Shown: in pieces, positions 1 through 10,640 of the stretch
How positions within the stretch are numbered: the stretch's first letter is position 1
Layout of the letters: each line of letters starts with the position of its first letter
Origin: Alisma plantago-aquatica
Lineage: Eukaryota; Streptophyta; Magnoliopsida; Alismatales; Alismataceae
Length of the DNA: 64,000 nucleotides
Direction: 5' to 3'
Assembly (NCBI GenBank): GCA_963693085.1
Contig: OY856409.1
Location: 1,616,793,711-1,616,857,710, forward strand
Translations under genes and position numbers: made by a program
The notes under the pieces: generated by a model
Told to the model about the DNA's origin: nothing
Database searches by the model: none
Seen by the model: the letters and a program-made list of their open reading frames with translations, nothing else

Positions 1-1957
1 TCTCTTAATAGTTAGGTTCATTGTTCTAAGATCACATCAACCAAACTAATTAGCAACCTTCCAATATATAGACATATAAGAAAGCAATAATTTACTCCAT
101 AAGATATAAAACATACAAACAACATGACCTAACTCCTCATACTAAGACACACATGGTCCATCCCATGGTTATTGAGGCATATACAAAGATTATATCCCAA
201 TGTAACAAGGATAATAGTTTCCAAAAAACCATTGGTTGTTCCACCTTAGGCACACATGGTCAAATAATAGAAGAACATACATAAACCATCCTTTTCCCTA
301 TAACAGAGTAACCTTTTAATATGTTAGCACTATATTTAGTGAGAAATGTTTGATAAAACCATTATGAACATATAACACCCATAAACATTTCACAAGATAG
401 TATCTTCCAACATGCATATCATATTTTAGCACTAGGGAGAAAAACCCAAGCTTCTCTTATTTAGTAGAAGGGTACTCACTGTATGCAAGATTAACATGTA
501 CACACATAACCCATCGATTAGGCCCCATGGTCCCACCTTTTAAAACTCAAAGCGGTTATGTAACTACAAGATCTACAACATAAATGTATGAAGTAGGTAA
601 CAATGGAGTGAAGGGTTATATCACTTGATTAAAAAGGCAGGGAAGGTCTACTCACAAAAGGCTACCATGAAGACACTAGCTTCATGGAAAAATCTGGTGC
701 TAAGTTTTGTGTTCCTCTCCTTCAACCATGCTCTAGATTCACCAAACTATATCTGAAAGCAACTAAACATGAGAGAGAAAGGTGGAAAACAATTTGTTAG
801 ACTCTATAGTTGAAATCCTAAAGAAAAACCATCGAAAAACATCCAAGAAGGACAAGAAGCTAAATATCACCATGAAGATGCACGATCAAGTTTTGACTTA
901 CCCTGATGAGAGCTTAGAAACCACCCATTGTCTTGCCTCTCATCAACACAAAATGGAATAAGGGTATATCAAGCTGAAATTGCAAAATAATGAAGACAAA
1001 AATTGGGTCAGTTGTCGTCAATCGATGACATCCCACTCTTTAGTAGAACTTCGATGCTCAAGTGTACAAGTGAGACAAGAAGGAGATCTAAGGGGGGTAT
1101 ATATAGCCCCAAGGATAGATAAAAAACACTCAAACTATCACATCATTGGTCATAACTGTACCCTCGTTAGTCAATCAATAAGGCAAACCCCGACTTTCCA
1201 TCAATTCATGAAGCCATGCATTTTGTAAGTACGCGTAAGTAGAAAAGCCACCCATTCTTTTTGTTGGATTTTTTTTACTTTAGGACTGTTAGAGGAACCA
1301 TTAAAATACACACCACCAATCACCATTCTAAGAGAGCTCACATAAAACCATAAGTTTCCAAGGTTTATACTTCTCATTGATATTTTTGACAAAAATCTAC
1401 TATCCATCCACTAGGCCTTTTCATCCACAGACATCCGGAGAGGACATTGGTGGTCACTATCATCTCCCTTACATTGGTCATATATAGTTTTAAAGGTATA
1501 ATTAGGTGATCGATCCTTAACTGACAAAAACCAAGCATGCCAAAAACTGATGAATAGAGAGAAGAGGCTCACCAATCTTCAACCGTCAGAAAGCTACAAA
1601 CAATGACATCATTGCCCTATTGATGAATGGCCATATTGCTTCCATTAGTTCTCAACCAATGAATGGGACACACGTTGGGATGAATTTTAGACTTTAGTAT
1701 GCTAAATAAAAAAATAAGGAGTAGCTAGCCCATGTTAGACCACCTAAGTGCATTTCCTACAACCAATAAAGGGTAAGAAGAAGACAACCAAATCTTCTGC
1801 ACAAATTGCAAGGTATCCCTTAATCTAATGGATAATTTGCTCATAATTCCTCAAACAAAACACTCATCAACAAAGCACATACTTAATCAAGCATCTAAAG
1901 ATGTGATTAAGATTAAAAAAATGGATTAAGGGGTTAAGCTAGATCAAGGGTCTTACA
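1..1957 (-). repeat. 3' LTR (partial) of decayed chromovirus Tekay-1
   Basis: Read on the minus strand, the LTR begins at 1957 with TGTAAGACCC, the usual start of Tekay/Del-type Ty3 LTRs, and runs left off the window edge. Just upstream on the minus strand is a short purine-rich stretch (GTAGAGGAAG) where the polypurine tract should be. A TATATATA box lies about 850 bases into the repeat, similar to its position in the clear LTR at 50777. The placement fits the minus-strand pol remains to the right (integrase about 3 kb, RNase H about 4 kb). The other end and the 5' partner are not seen, so the length and the exact boundary are inferred. Confidence 0.55.
1098..1105 (-). promoter_or_regulatory. 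TATA box of the Tekay-1 LTR
   Basis: TATATATA on the minus strand inside a GC-flanked patch (CCCC on one side, GGGGGG on the other). Its distance from the LTR start resembles that of the TATATAAG box in the Tekay-3 LTRs. The promoter role is inferred from position only. Confidence 0.4.
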
Positions 1958-3839
1958 ACTTCCTCTACAAATTTTCTAGAGTGATCGACCCACTGCTTCC
2001 TTCATGTGATATGTGAGATCAATCAAGTTGTTGATCTATGCTCCCTCAAAAGTTAACTTCTTTCTCTATACAACAAGACTGATCTACATCTAGGTAATCA
2101 ACCTCCCTATGACTGATCTTCAGTCTATTGACCTCCTTGCATAAGTGCAATAATCCACCTCCATTCATATCCAGCTAAGCATGTTGATCAACCAAAATCA
2201 TTTGAATAGACCAATGTTGTCTGCCTTCAATCATGTCTGAGATTACGACCATTGTCTCTGTTGGTTGTAGCAAACTAGCAATGAGGAGCAAGTAGTCCCT
2301 CCATTGGGGTTAGACTAGCCCTCTACCCATACTGTGCAATTTTATTTCATTATTTCATAACTTGTATGAACCTTTTTTAATTCGTTAATTGTTGAATGCA
2401 TGTTTTCTGGATTGATCACCAGATTTTCATGACTTAATATATTCTTAGGGTAAGAGAATTTTTACATTTAATATTTGGATTTTGATTAAAATTTGGTTGA
2501 ATCTGATAGGAGAAATTCAGATGATAAGTCTCTAGGGTAGTGAATATGGGATCTTTAAGTAACGATAGTCAAGCATACAATGATATTCACTTATGCAAAT
2601 TTCTCAAGATGAAAGGATGAGATATAGATAGCTTAGAAGACTTCATACATGTCTGGATATCAAATAGATGCACAAATGCAAGTAGTTACAAAACTTGATT
2701 CCACTCTAGGGGTTCTATCATTGATATAGATCCAATTTGATTTTGATCTTTTACAATTTACTCACAATTAGTTACTCAATAAACTCAAATTTTGGTTCTA
2801 AACATTAGTCTTAGTGCAACCAGATAAAATCTAGCAAGGTTTTTAAAAAGGTTGTCCTTTGGGTTCGATCCCTAAACTATATTGTGATAAGACCCCTCTG
2901 CTTGCGGATGTTATTATTACACGTTAGAATAGGTAAAAACTTAGGGATTTACCCCTAAGTGTATTTCTTGTGCTATAATGTATTACATCAACTATCTATC
3001 TAAGAATGAAAGGCGTTGCTAAATCTCAACTTAGTACTTATAGAGTCTCACAAGACATTCCAAAATCTAGATGCAAATTTGTAATTATAGCTTGAAGCAT
3101 TCTAGATGGAATACCATGTAGGACATAGCCTCATTCATGTATATATGTGCTAGCATGGTGCAACGTAACTTCTCCCAAAACACATGAAATGAAAATTTTG
3201 GTTATTATACCAGAATCAAAAAAATAACATTAAATCTGAATCCCTTGAAACAATTGATGACAATGTGATCTCATTCTCTCTTTAGTATAAGAAATTGATG
3301 AATCATACTAAATTTTCTCTTATGTTCAGCCTCACCCCCATTGAATATTATATAAGGGACAAACACAACTAGATCTTTCTTAAGATACCGGTCAGTAGCA
3401 ACACAAATCTGTAAAATTTGCTATCACCATAGAATTGTCTAAAACATTGAAGAATGGGCCTCTTCTAACCTCAAGTATTAAATAACAAGTACATGTGTTC
3501 TATTCAACGTGTACAACACACGCCCATCAGAAAAAATTAAATTCTTGACCCTTGCATTCACTTCTCTTTGCAATAATGTATGTAATTTAATCACACTCAA
3601 ATTGTAACACTCGTAATTGGTCAGAACATGTCGACTTCACTTGTATCTATGAACTAAGGCCAACCTTTGGTGACACACTAAAAAAAAATCAACTCCCTAA
3701 GATTCATACACATATTTCTCTCCTTGCATAGATGAGAAAACATCTCAACTATAGAAGATGGGGAGTTCTCAATTACAACACCAACCATAGTATTGGATTT
3801 TCTTGGGTTATAATATATAATACAATCACAGTCTTGAAT
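1958..3839 (-). pseudogene. Tekay-1 integrase and pol C-terminal remnant
   Basis: The minus strand between the RNase H remnant and the 3' LTR is a heavily mutated integrase region of a Ty3 chromovirus. The best part lies at about 2990-3290. One frame there reads through the integrase core with a HGIP motif, and a neighbouring frame gives SRFWNVL, stop, DSISTKLRF followed by an FHS stretch, matching the conserved SRFW...ALGT.L.FSTAFHPQTDG block. Several stops and at least one frameshift are visible. 1958-2990 should hold the C-terminal and chromodomain part but is too decayed for me to align. The element is dead. Family assignment is firm, exact domain ends are not. Confidence 0.7.
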
Positions 3840-4133
3840 TAACTCTAAACACTACTCTACCTCATATTGAGCTATTTCTATGTGAAAATGTATTTTGATC
3901 ATTTATGATTATGGAAAATTAGACACAGCTCACCACAGAGATAATGCTTCCATATCTTCATAACATGGAATACAATTATTGACTCATGATTATGAAAATG
4001 ACACATCTCTTCATGCTTCTTTAGTTGTCTAGAAGCATATTTTATAATCCTTCCATCTTGTATAAGCACACATCCCAAGCCTCTCTTGAACACATCACAA
4101 AATGATGAATCCCTTGTTTTTCTCTAGTAAATT
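3840..4133 (-). pseudogene. Tekay-1 RNase H fragment, cut by LINE insertion
   Basis: Minus-strand reading gives a recognisable Ty3 RNase H segment: GLGCVLIQDGRIIKYASRQL, then KKHE, then KIWKHYLCGE and HNHK. This matches the family pattern GLG.VLMQ...YASRQLK.HE...ALK.WRHYL.G...TDHK. The usual Asp of the TDHK motif is Asn here, and the start of the domain is frameshifted near 4090. The RT that should precede it lies beyond 9427, because the LINE at 4134-9409 was inserted between the two. It is part of one old minus-strand chromovirus with the integrase remnant to the left. Confidence 0.85.
4117..4133 (+). repeat. Target site duplication of the young LINE, left copy
   Basis: The 17 bases TTTTTCTCTAGTAAATT are repeated exactly at 9410-9426 on the other side of the LINE. 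A 17-bp perfect duplication is typical of L1-type target-primed insertion. Confidence 0.95.
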
Positions 4134-4159
4134 TTTTGCTCTGAAAGCGTGTGCCCCTT

Positions 4160-4165
4160 TTTATT
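4160..4165 (-). other. Poly(A) signal of the young LINE
   Basis: AATAAA on the minus strand, about 25 bases upstream of the 3' end of the LINE at 4134. The 3' UTR (4134-4302) is otherwise pyrimidine-rich on the minus strand. Confidence 0.7.
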
Positions 4166-4302
4166 GATTTTAATAAAAGTCCAAAGAACAGAAAACTGTA
4201 TGTAGCAGAAGAAAGATAACAGAAGAGAAAGAAAAAACAAAAGGAACTTGGTCCCCAAGACCAATACAAAGGCTCAAAGAAGAAAGCCGCCTCACATAAC
4301 CG

Positions 4303-7300
4303 CTATCCTTCCAGCGCTTGTAAATCAGTCATCACCAAGGCCCAACATCCATATGCATCTTTGAAAGCATTCAAAAACAATCTTCTATTCCTTTCTTGCC
4401 ATACATGATAAAAGACAACAAGGCAAGTGACCGTAGACTTCAGAGCTGTGAAAAAGCTTCTGCAATCTTCCTTATTAACCGACCGACTGGGAATTCTACA
4501 ATTCTGTACAGTGAAGTCCCAAACCTCAATAGCATATTTACAGGAGAAAAAGATATGATCAACATCTTCATAAGAAAATTCACACAAGCAGCATCTCGAG
4601 ACATTGATCAGACCAAATCTTCTCAGAGTATCCTGCATAGCCAGCCTGTTGAGAAACAATTTCCATCCCACAAGACTGAAGGATCAAGGAACACCAATTT
4701 TCCAGAGATGCTTTGTCCAATAGGGCTCATCATGCTTCTTTCTCACCAAATTCCACCAATCTTTAACAGTCGGATTGGCCAACCCCTTCATAAGAATGGA
4801 AGCTTCCTTTTCTACTTTACAATCAATGGAAGAAATAAACTTCCTGAACTCACCAAATCTCCTCTTACCAGGGATGTTCCACTTTTGTTCATCAATAAAC
4901 TGCTGGAGATTGCCCAAAAGACCACATCCAAGATGAACAACATTGTTAATACTAATCACATCTTTCAGAAATTTCCCTCCAGGAACCCAGAGGTCCCTCC
5001 ATATTTTTATAGGCTCACCTTTGCCAATGATGTAAGAAATATGGGGCATAACAACATGTCTATATCTCAGCAATTGCCTCCACATCCACGATCCATTAGG
5101 ATCATATTTTATTGACCAGATAGAATCGCCCCTTAGATATTTTCCATCAACCCATTTCACCCACAAAGCATCTTTCTTAGATGCAATATTCAAAATATTC
5201 TGAAAGATGCCAGGAGTATTCATATCCCTGATCCATCTAACACCCAAACCTCCTTCAGCCTTAGGCCTGCAAACGTTAGTCCATTTGACATAATGAATCT
5301 TATTTTCTAACTCAAAACCTCCCCATATAAAATGCTTACAGATACCTTCAATATCCTTCATCACCTCAGCTGGGAGAGGGAAGGTCGAAGACCAGAAAAG
5401 ATGAAGCGAAAGAAGCGTAGAGGATGTGAGCTCAACTCTACCAGAGAAGGAAAGCGATTTATGCTTCCAACCCTCTAACTTATTCTTTACCTTGTCAACA
5501 AGAGGTGCACAAAGCATCTTATTAAGCTTTCCACAGAACAGAGGGAGACCAAGGTATCTCATCGGAAAACATCCCAAAGGAATGTCAAGGATATAAGCCA
5601 TTTTAGTTCTGTCAGCCGATACACTGCAGAACACATTGCTTTTAGAATCACTAATCTTCAGACCAGAAATCTCTCCAAACCTTTTAAGGATATCTTTATT
5701 AGCATAAGTGTTAGCATCATTCGCCTCAAGAAAGATCATCACATCATCGGCAAAGAGAAGATGGGACATATGCATATTCTGGTTTCTAATAGAAGAAATA
5801 ATGTTATGATTGACAACATGATTAATAATAGTAGTAAAACCCTCCATAGCTAGAACAAAGAGGTATGGGGCAATAGGATCCCCTTGGCAGATTCCATTAG
5901 AAGGATAGATAGCTGGAGAAGGCTTTCCATCAATAAGGACATGATAGCTACTAGTGTGCATGATAACATATAACCAGTTCAGCCAACAATGAGGAAAGTT
6001 CATGCATTCCAGAATACCAAACAGAAAATCCCACCTAATAGAATCATAAGCTTTAATCAGATCGGCTTTAGTACACATCTTAGGTTTAGAGTTCCTTTTG
6101 TTAAAATCACTGATCAATTCATTCGTAAGGAGAAGAGCATCAGAGATTTTCCTTCCTTTAATAAAGGCCACTTGATTCTTACTTATGAGGCCATGAAGGA
6201 TAGGCTGGAGCCTGTTAGCGAGTACTTTAGTGATGATCTTGTAAAGAAAATTGCAAATGGCAATCGACCTCCAGTCTTTGATATGGACAACACCTTTAAC
6301 TTTAGGGATCAGGGTAATGTAGGATTTATTGAGTTCTTTGATCATCCTCCCACTTTTAAAAAATTTTTGGATTGTAGCAATAACATCTTTGTTAATAATG
6401 CTCCACGCAGTTTTGAAGAAATGGCCATTAAAGCCATCTGGCCCAGGAGCCTTATCCCCATCTGCATCCATAACAACCTTCTCTATTTCCTCTTTGGTAA
6501 CTATAGCACACAAGTCAGCAATCTGGTCATTAGTAAGAGAAGGAAGATTCCAATCTTGATCCCAGCATAGAGGTTCTTCAGTCTTCATATATTGATTAAA
6601 CAACTTGTCATAATAAGAAAAGACATGGTCCTTAATGATATCTTCATTGTACTCCATATTGTTATCAATCATAAGAGCTTTCATATTATTACGATTAGCC
6701 CTAAATTTCACAGTATTGTAGAAGAAACTCGTATTTCTATCACCCAGCTTCAGCCAGTTTATCCTTGAAATCTGCTTAGCATAATCTTCCTCTACATCAT
6801 CATTAACTAGAGCAATTTTCCTTTTTTCATCAGCAATTACCCTCAGACCAAAATCATCAGGATGCTCATCAGCTTGTCTTTGAGCCTCATTAGCTTCAAT
6901 TTCCAAAAGTTTGGCCTTTTCACAGAAATATCCTACCATATTCTTATTCCAGGTGATAAGTTTGCTTTTAACATTTTTAAGCTTAGTAATGACCTTGAAC
7001 ATGGCATTCCCTTCGACATCAATGCTCCAAGCCTCTTTAACTATACTCAGAAAATCTTCTCTCTTTGTCCAGGCATTTATGAATTTAAAGTAACCTTTCC
7101 TCTTCTTCACCTTATCACTGAAATTGACAAGGATTTGTCTGTGATCACTAACAATAGTATTGATGACCTCTCCCCTGACTTCCTTGAACATAGAGAAGAA
7201 CTCCAAATTATAGAAACACCTGTCAATTTTTGACAAAACAAGATCACCACCCTTCTGTCTGTTGTCCCATGTAAAAAGGGGATCCTTCATATCAAGTTCC

Positions 7301-7827
7301 ACCAGACACATATCCGAGATAGCATTATTGAAGTCCCTCATAGCCGAGACCAGATAGCATCCTTTTCCCTTCCTCTCATCAGAACATCTAATGGCATTAA
7401 AGTCTCCAATAAGAATCCAAGCATCCTTATTATTCTGGCTACATTTAGCAAGATCCTCCCATAAAGTCCGTCTTTTTCTTTCATCATTTTGACCATATAT
7501 AGCTGTAAGAAGAAAGGAATTACCTTCACAGAGAATCCTACAGTGAATAAACTGATCACTCTCACAAATCTTGTTGACCTGTACATAGCTAGCATCCCAC
7601 AAAATGATAATCCTCCCAAGCGGGTGAGAAGCATGGTTAGAAATCCAACATTTATCCTGCCAAATTTTATTCATAGCCTTATGCATCTTTTTATACCTGA
7701 GCTTAGATTCCACTAGGACATTTATCGGGAAACCAGTATTAACAAGGTTTGCCCTAATTTTCTCCTGGTGTCCTAACCTGTTTAGGCCACGGACATTCCA
7801 GGAGAATAAACCAATACTGTCAGCCAT
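4303..7827 (-). pseudogene. LINE ORF2: endonuclease-reverse transcriptase, one in-frame TGA
   Basis: L1-type ORF2 that would nick target DNA and prime reverse transcription of the element RNA there. The N-terminal 240 residues are an APE-type endonuclease with visible active-site residues: N11 (SWNVRG), E40 (VESK), Y111 (IYGQND), D142/N144 (GDFNA), D228/H229 (SDH). The RT fills about residues 490-760: TLIPKVKG, then KADLIKAYDS (about residue 588), then FADD at 692-695 (bases 5743-5754). A Cys/His-rich C-terminal region (CCLC...DHIFFSCKYA) follows near 4570-4610. A single TGA at 4684-4686 interrupts it, and the same frame is open on both sides for another 127 codons. CGA to TGA would explain the stop. 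No RNase H domain follows. Motifs are intact, so a suppressed or truncated protein could keep endonuclease and RT. Confidence 0.96.
7820..7827 (-). other. ORF1/ORF2 overlap ATGGCTGA
   Basis: The ORF1 stop (TGA) and the ORF2 start (ATG) overlap within the 8 bases ATGGCTGA on the minus strand. The frames differ, so ORF2 would need reinitiation after ORF1 termination or internal initiation. Coupling is inferred, the overlap is seen. Confidence 0.9.
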
Positions 7828-9373
7828 TAGGTACTTTCGTGACTGGAACTCTGCCAGCCTCAGTAATTAATCCATCCTCATCCCCTACTTCTATCAGCTT
7901 CTCAAACATATTGGTGACCATACTATTCAGATCAGCACTAGCTCTTTTAGTGTACACATTATTTCTAGAAAGAAGCCTCGGGGGAGAAGTACGGTTCTTG
8001 TACCTCACAGTTTGAAACCCATCATCAGTAGAAGGAGAAATCAACTCCCTCTTTTCTTCTAAGATTGGATGCATGTTTAAAGGTATACTCCAACTTCCAG
8101 CAGCTATCGATGACTCAGTATTTTCAATAACATTATTCATGAACGGAGTAGAAGCACTAAGTTTCTGCTTTCCCTGAGAGCTACTATTTCTCTGACCTTG
8201 AGAAGAAGCAGATGTGTCCTGTAAAAGACTACTACCATCAGCTATTACTTGCACCTGGCTACTTTCAGTAGAGGCATTAGATTTCTGCTTTCCCTGAAAG
8301 AAACTATCTCTCTGACCTTGAGAAGAAGAAGATGTGTTCTGTATAGGACCACCACCATCAGCCATAACTTGCCTCTGACTACCTTCAATAGAAGAATTGT
8401 TATCAGCATGTGACGGAACAACAAAGTTAGATGCACCAGTGTTCTTAAAGCAGCTAGTCATTGCTGTAGGAATAGCACTCTTTTTTGTTGGAATCCATAT
8501 CCTCCTTTTCTCCAAAACCTCCACATTAGGTTTACATATGTCTGCTTCATGACCAAAACATCCACAAGTTTTGCAAATTTCCGGGATCCATTCATAATGT
8601 ACCTGTATCACATCTTTATCTCCACAGTCACTACACATAACCACTTCCTTAGGCAACAGAGAATCAACAGAGATAAGAACTTGGATACGAGCATAGTCGA
8701 GTCTCCTCATGGCTTTGGTAGCATAGTCCGAACAAATCGGCTTACCAATGAAGCTTCCCAGAACACCTAACATCTCATCATCCCAGAATTCCAATGGAAG
8801 TCCCGGAAACCTAATCCATATTGGGATTTCAGTGAGTCGTTCCTTCTCCATTGGCTCCCTGAGCTCCCACTTCTTAATAATGAGCGGCTTGCCTCCTACA
8901 AACCACGACCCTCCTTCTACCACTGCTTTCAGATCTTTCGGATTTTCGAATTTGACAACAAAAAAACTTCTATTGCGCGGAATGATTTCAAAAGCAGATT
9001 TAGGTTTCCAAACTACCTCAAAATGTCAAACCAGTGTCGGCCAGTGGGGCTTCATCCCGACAACATAGCCTGATGTCGCGTTCTCCCATTTCCTGGCTAT
9101 CTCAACCGCCTTTTCTCTCTTGTATAGAATCTCTCCATCAACGATCTCCGGTGGTGTATACTTCAACTTTGTGAATTCCGCATTGCGCTCCGATGAGAAG
9201 AGATCCGTCAATTTCTTGGCGCCAAGGGTAGAGACTACTTCCGCCTTCTTCTTGTTAGAATCAGAGGAAGCTTGGGTTGCTCGAGAGGAGGAACGAGATG
9301 ATGGGGGCTGCCAGATCCCTCCGCCGCGAGTCCTTCCTCCCGTCGCCCCTCCTCGCTTCAAATCTCCCGCCAT
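7820..9373 (-). pseudogene. LINE ORF1: DUF4283-like RNA-binding protein, one in-frame TGA
   Basis: Plant L1 ORF1, expected to coat element RNA. The start at 9373 (MAGDLKRGG) gives a 518-codon frame to 7820. It opens with an Arg/Gly/Ser-rich basic tail, followed by a region resembling the plant DUF4283 domain (residues about 70-235; FVVKFEN, then WIRFPGLPLEFW). A CX2CX4HX4C knuckle (CKTCGCFGHEADIC, bases 8534-8575) comes next, and the rest is a Ser/Gln-rich tail with two similar blocks (SQGQR...QGK) near 8170-8330. One TGA at 9026-9028 breaks the frame inside the DUF4283-like region, and the frame stays open beyond it. CGA to TGA would explain it, as in ORF2. The 3' end overlaps ORF2. Confidence 0.93.
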
Positions 9374-9409
9374 ACCAGTTATGGATCAAATTAGTGTTTT
9401 TGTCTTCAA

Positions 9410-9426
9410 TTTTTCTCTAGTAAATT
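9410..9426 (+). repeat. Target site duplication of the young LINE, right copy
   Basis: Exact copy of the 17 bases at 4117-4133. It marks the 5' end of the minus-strand LINE at 9409. Confidence 0.95.
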
Positions 9427-10640
9427 AAAAATAAAAGATCAATTTAAGTTTTTTTTTGGAGTTAGGAGGATATTGTCACATGTATTAGACTAGATAAAAC
9501 TTATATCTTTGTTTTCCAACCTGATAATTGGAGTTTCCCTAATGTTATGAATCTCATGTAATACGTAGTAAAACATAGTAAAATTCTAACTTTGGTTAGA
9601 GTTTTAGGTCATATCCACTGGAGTACATACTATTTAAATATACAAAGACCCATTCACCATAAATCACATGGTTTAGAATGTGACATGTGAAAGCCATAAC
9701 TAACACTTTCTAAATTTGCATATTATTTATGCCGGAGTACAAGTTACAATTATATTCATAAATGCATCTGATGTTGTTGAGGATTAATGGAATATATCAA
9801 AAATTTATTAATGAAGATGACTATGGATGGACTTAGATACTTCTTTAACACCATATTCATCATATCTACAAAAGTTACGGTGTAATGGTTCGTCCAAACA
9901 ACATAACTAAAAACTCATAGTGGTCGTACCTAGTCATGAAAGACAACATAGGCACATTAGATACTTGGATCCACAACTGATGGTATGGTACATTAAGTCA
10001 ATTTTAAAGAACATTATTGCTCCTCTAAGATGATCAATAAGATCATATATGCTTGGAAATGGATATGTGTTCTTAATTTGATCTTATTTAATTAACTATA
10101 GTCAATATATAAGTGCATTATACCATCCTTCTTCTTCTAGAATTACTTTTGGAGCCCTCAACATTTATGTGTTGTACTTTATTAAAATCTTGTATAAGAG
10201 TTTCTGTAATTTTGTAGATGGTGCCTCTTTGCATGGTTCTTGCAAAACTGGATGAGATCATGGAAAGAGTTGAATTTCAAACTCTTTTTTCATCTATGGA
10301 ATTACCATGTGATTCTCTAGAAATAAGTTGGGAAATTTTGTTAAAACTGACACATCCATTAACCATCGACTATTTGCATGTGTATCAATCGCATGTGCCA
10401 AGTAGGCCTCACAACCCTCCCTTAACTTTTGTTTTCCATAACTGCGTAGTTCATACATGTAGGAACAAATTTATGCCCACTATGATCATACACAAAAAAC
10501 ATCTGTTTGGAATGAGGATCCTTTTTTGATAGTTTATCTTAACCCAATAATATCCAACACATTTGATACCTAAAATGTCATCAAAACTATTAAGAACAAA
10601 TGTATGCAATAGTTAACATAAGTATATCGGCTGAATCTTA
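9427..10640 (-). pseudogene. Tekay-1 reverse transcriptase and protease remnant
   Basis: The minus strand carries decayed Ty3 chromovirus pol. At about 9990-10105 it reads DQIKNTYPFPSIYDLIDHLR and then FFKIDL, matching the RT block with KN.YPLPRIDDL...FSKIDL. Upstream at about 10130-10160 is RAPKVILEEEGW, matching GAPV.FVKKKDG. At about 10390-10420 is GCEAYLAH, the usual protease-RT linker. 10500-10600 should hold the end of the protease. Downstream (9780-9900) the RT continues in broken frames. RNase H of the same element lies left of the LINE at 3.84-4.13 kb. Many stops are present, so it is dead. Confidence 0.85.

Larger units (their letters stand above)
4134..9409 (-). mobile_element. Young L1-type LINE, nearly full length
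   Basis: A 5.3-kb non-LTR retrotransposon on the minus strand, bounded by perfect 17-bp target duplications. In order it has a 36-base 5' leader, ORF1 (nucleic-acid binding, CCHC knuckle), ORF2 (endonuclease, reverse transcriptase, C-terminal zinc-binding region), a 3' UTR with an AATAAA signal, and only four A bases (4134-4137) as a tail. ORF1 and ORF2 overlap by 8 bases. The only coding damage I see is one in-frame TGA in each ORF, so it is by far the best preserved element here. It sits inside the Tekay-1 chromovirus. The very short 5' leader suggests the internal promoter may have been lost by slight 5' truncation. Confidence 0.97.

Noticed and set aside
4396..5115. 239-codon plus-strand frame
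   Set aside because: Antisense of the LINE ORF2 C-terminal region; no motif of its own.
5989..6570. 193-codon plus-strand frame
   Set aside because: It lies opposite the LINE reverse transcriptase and is its antisense shadow; the real motifs (FADD, DLIKAYDS) are on the minus strand.
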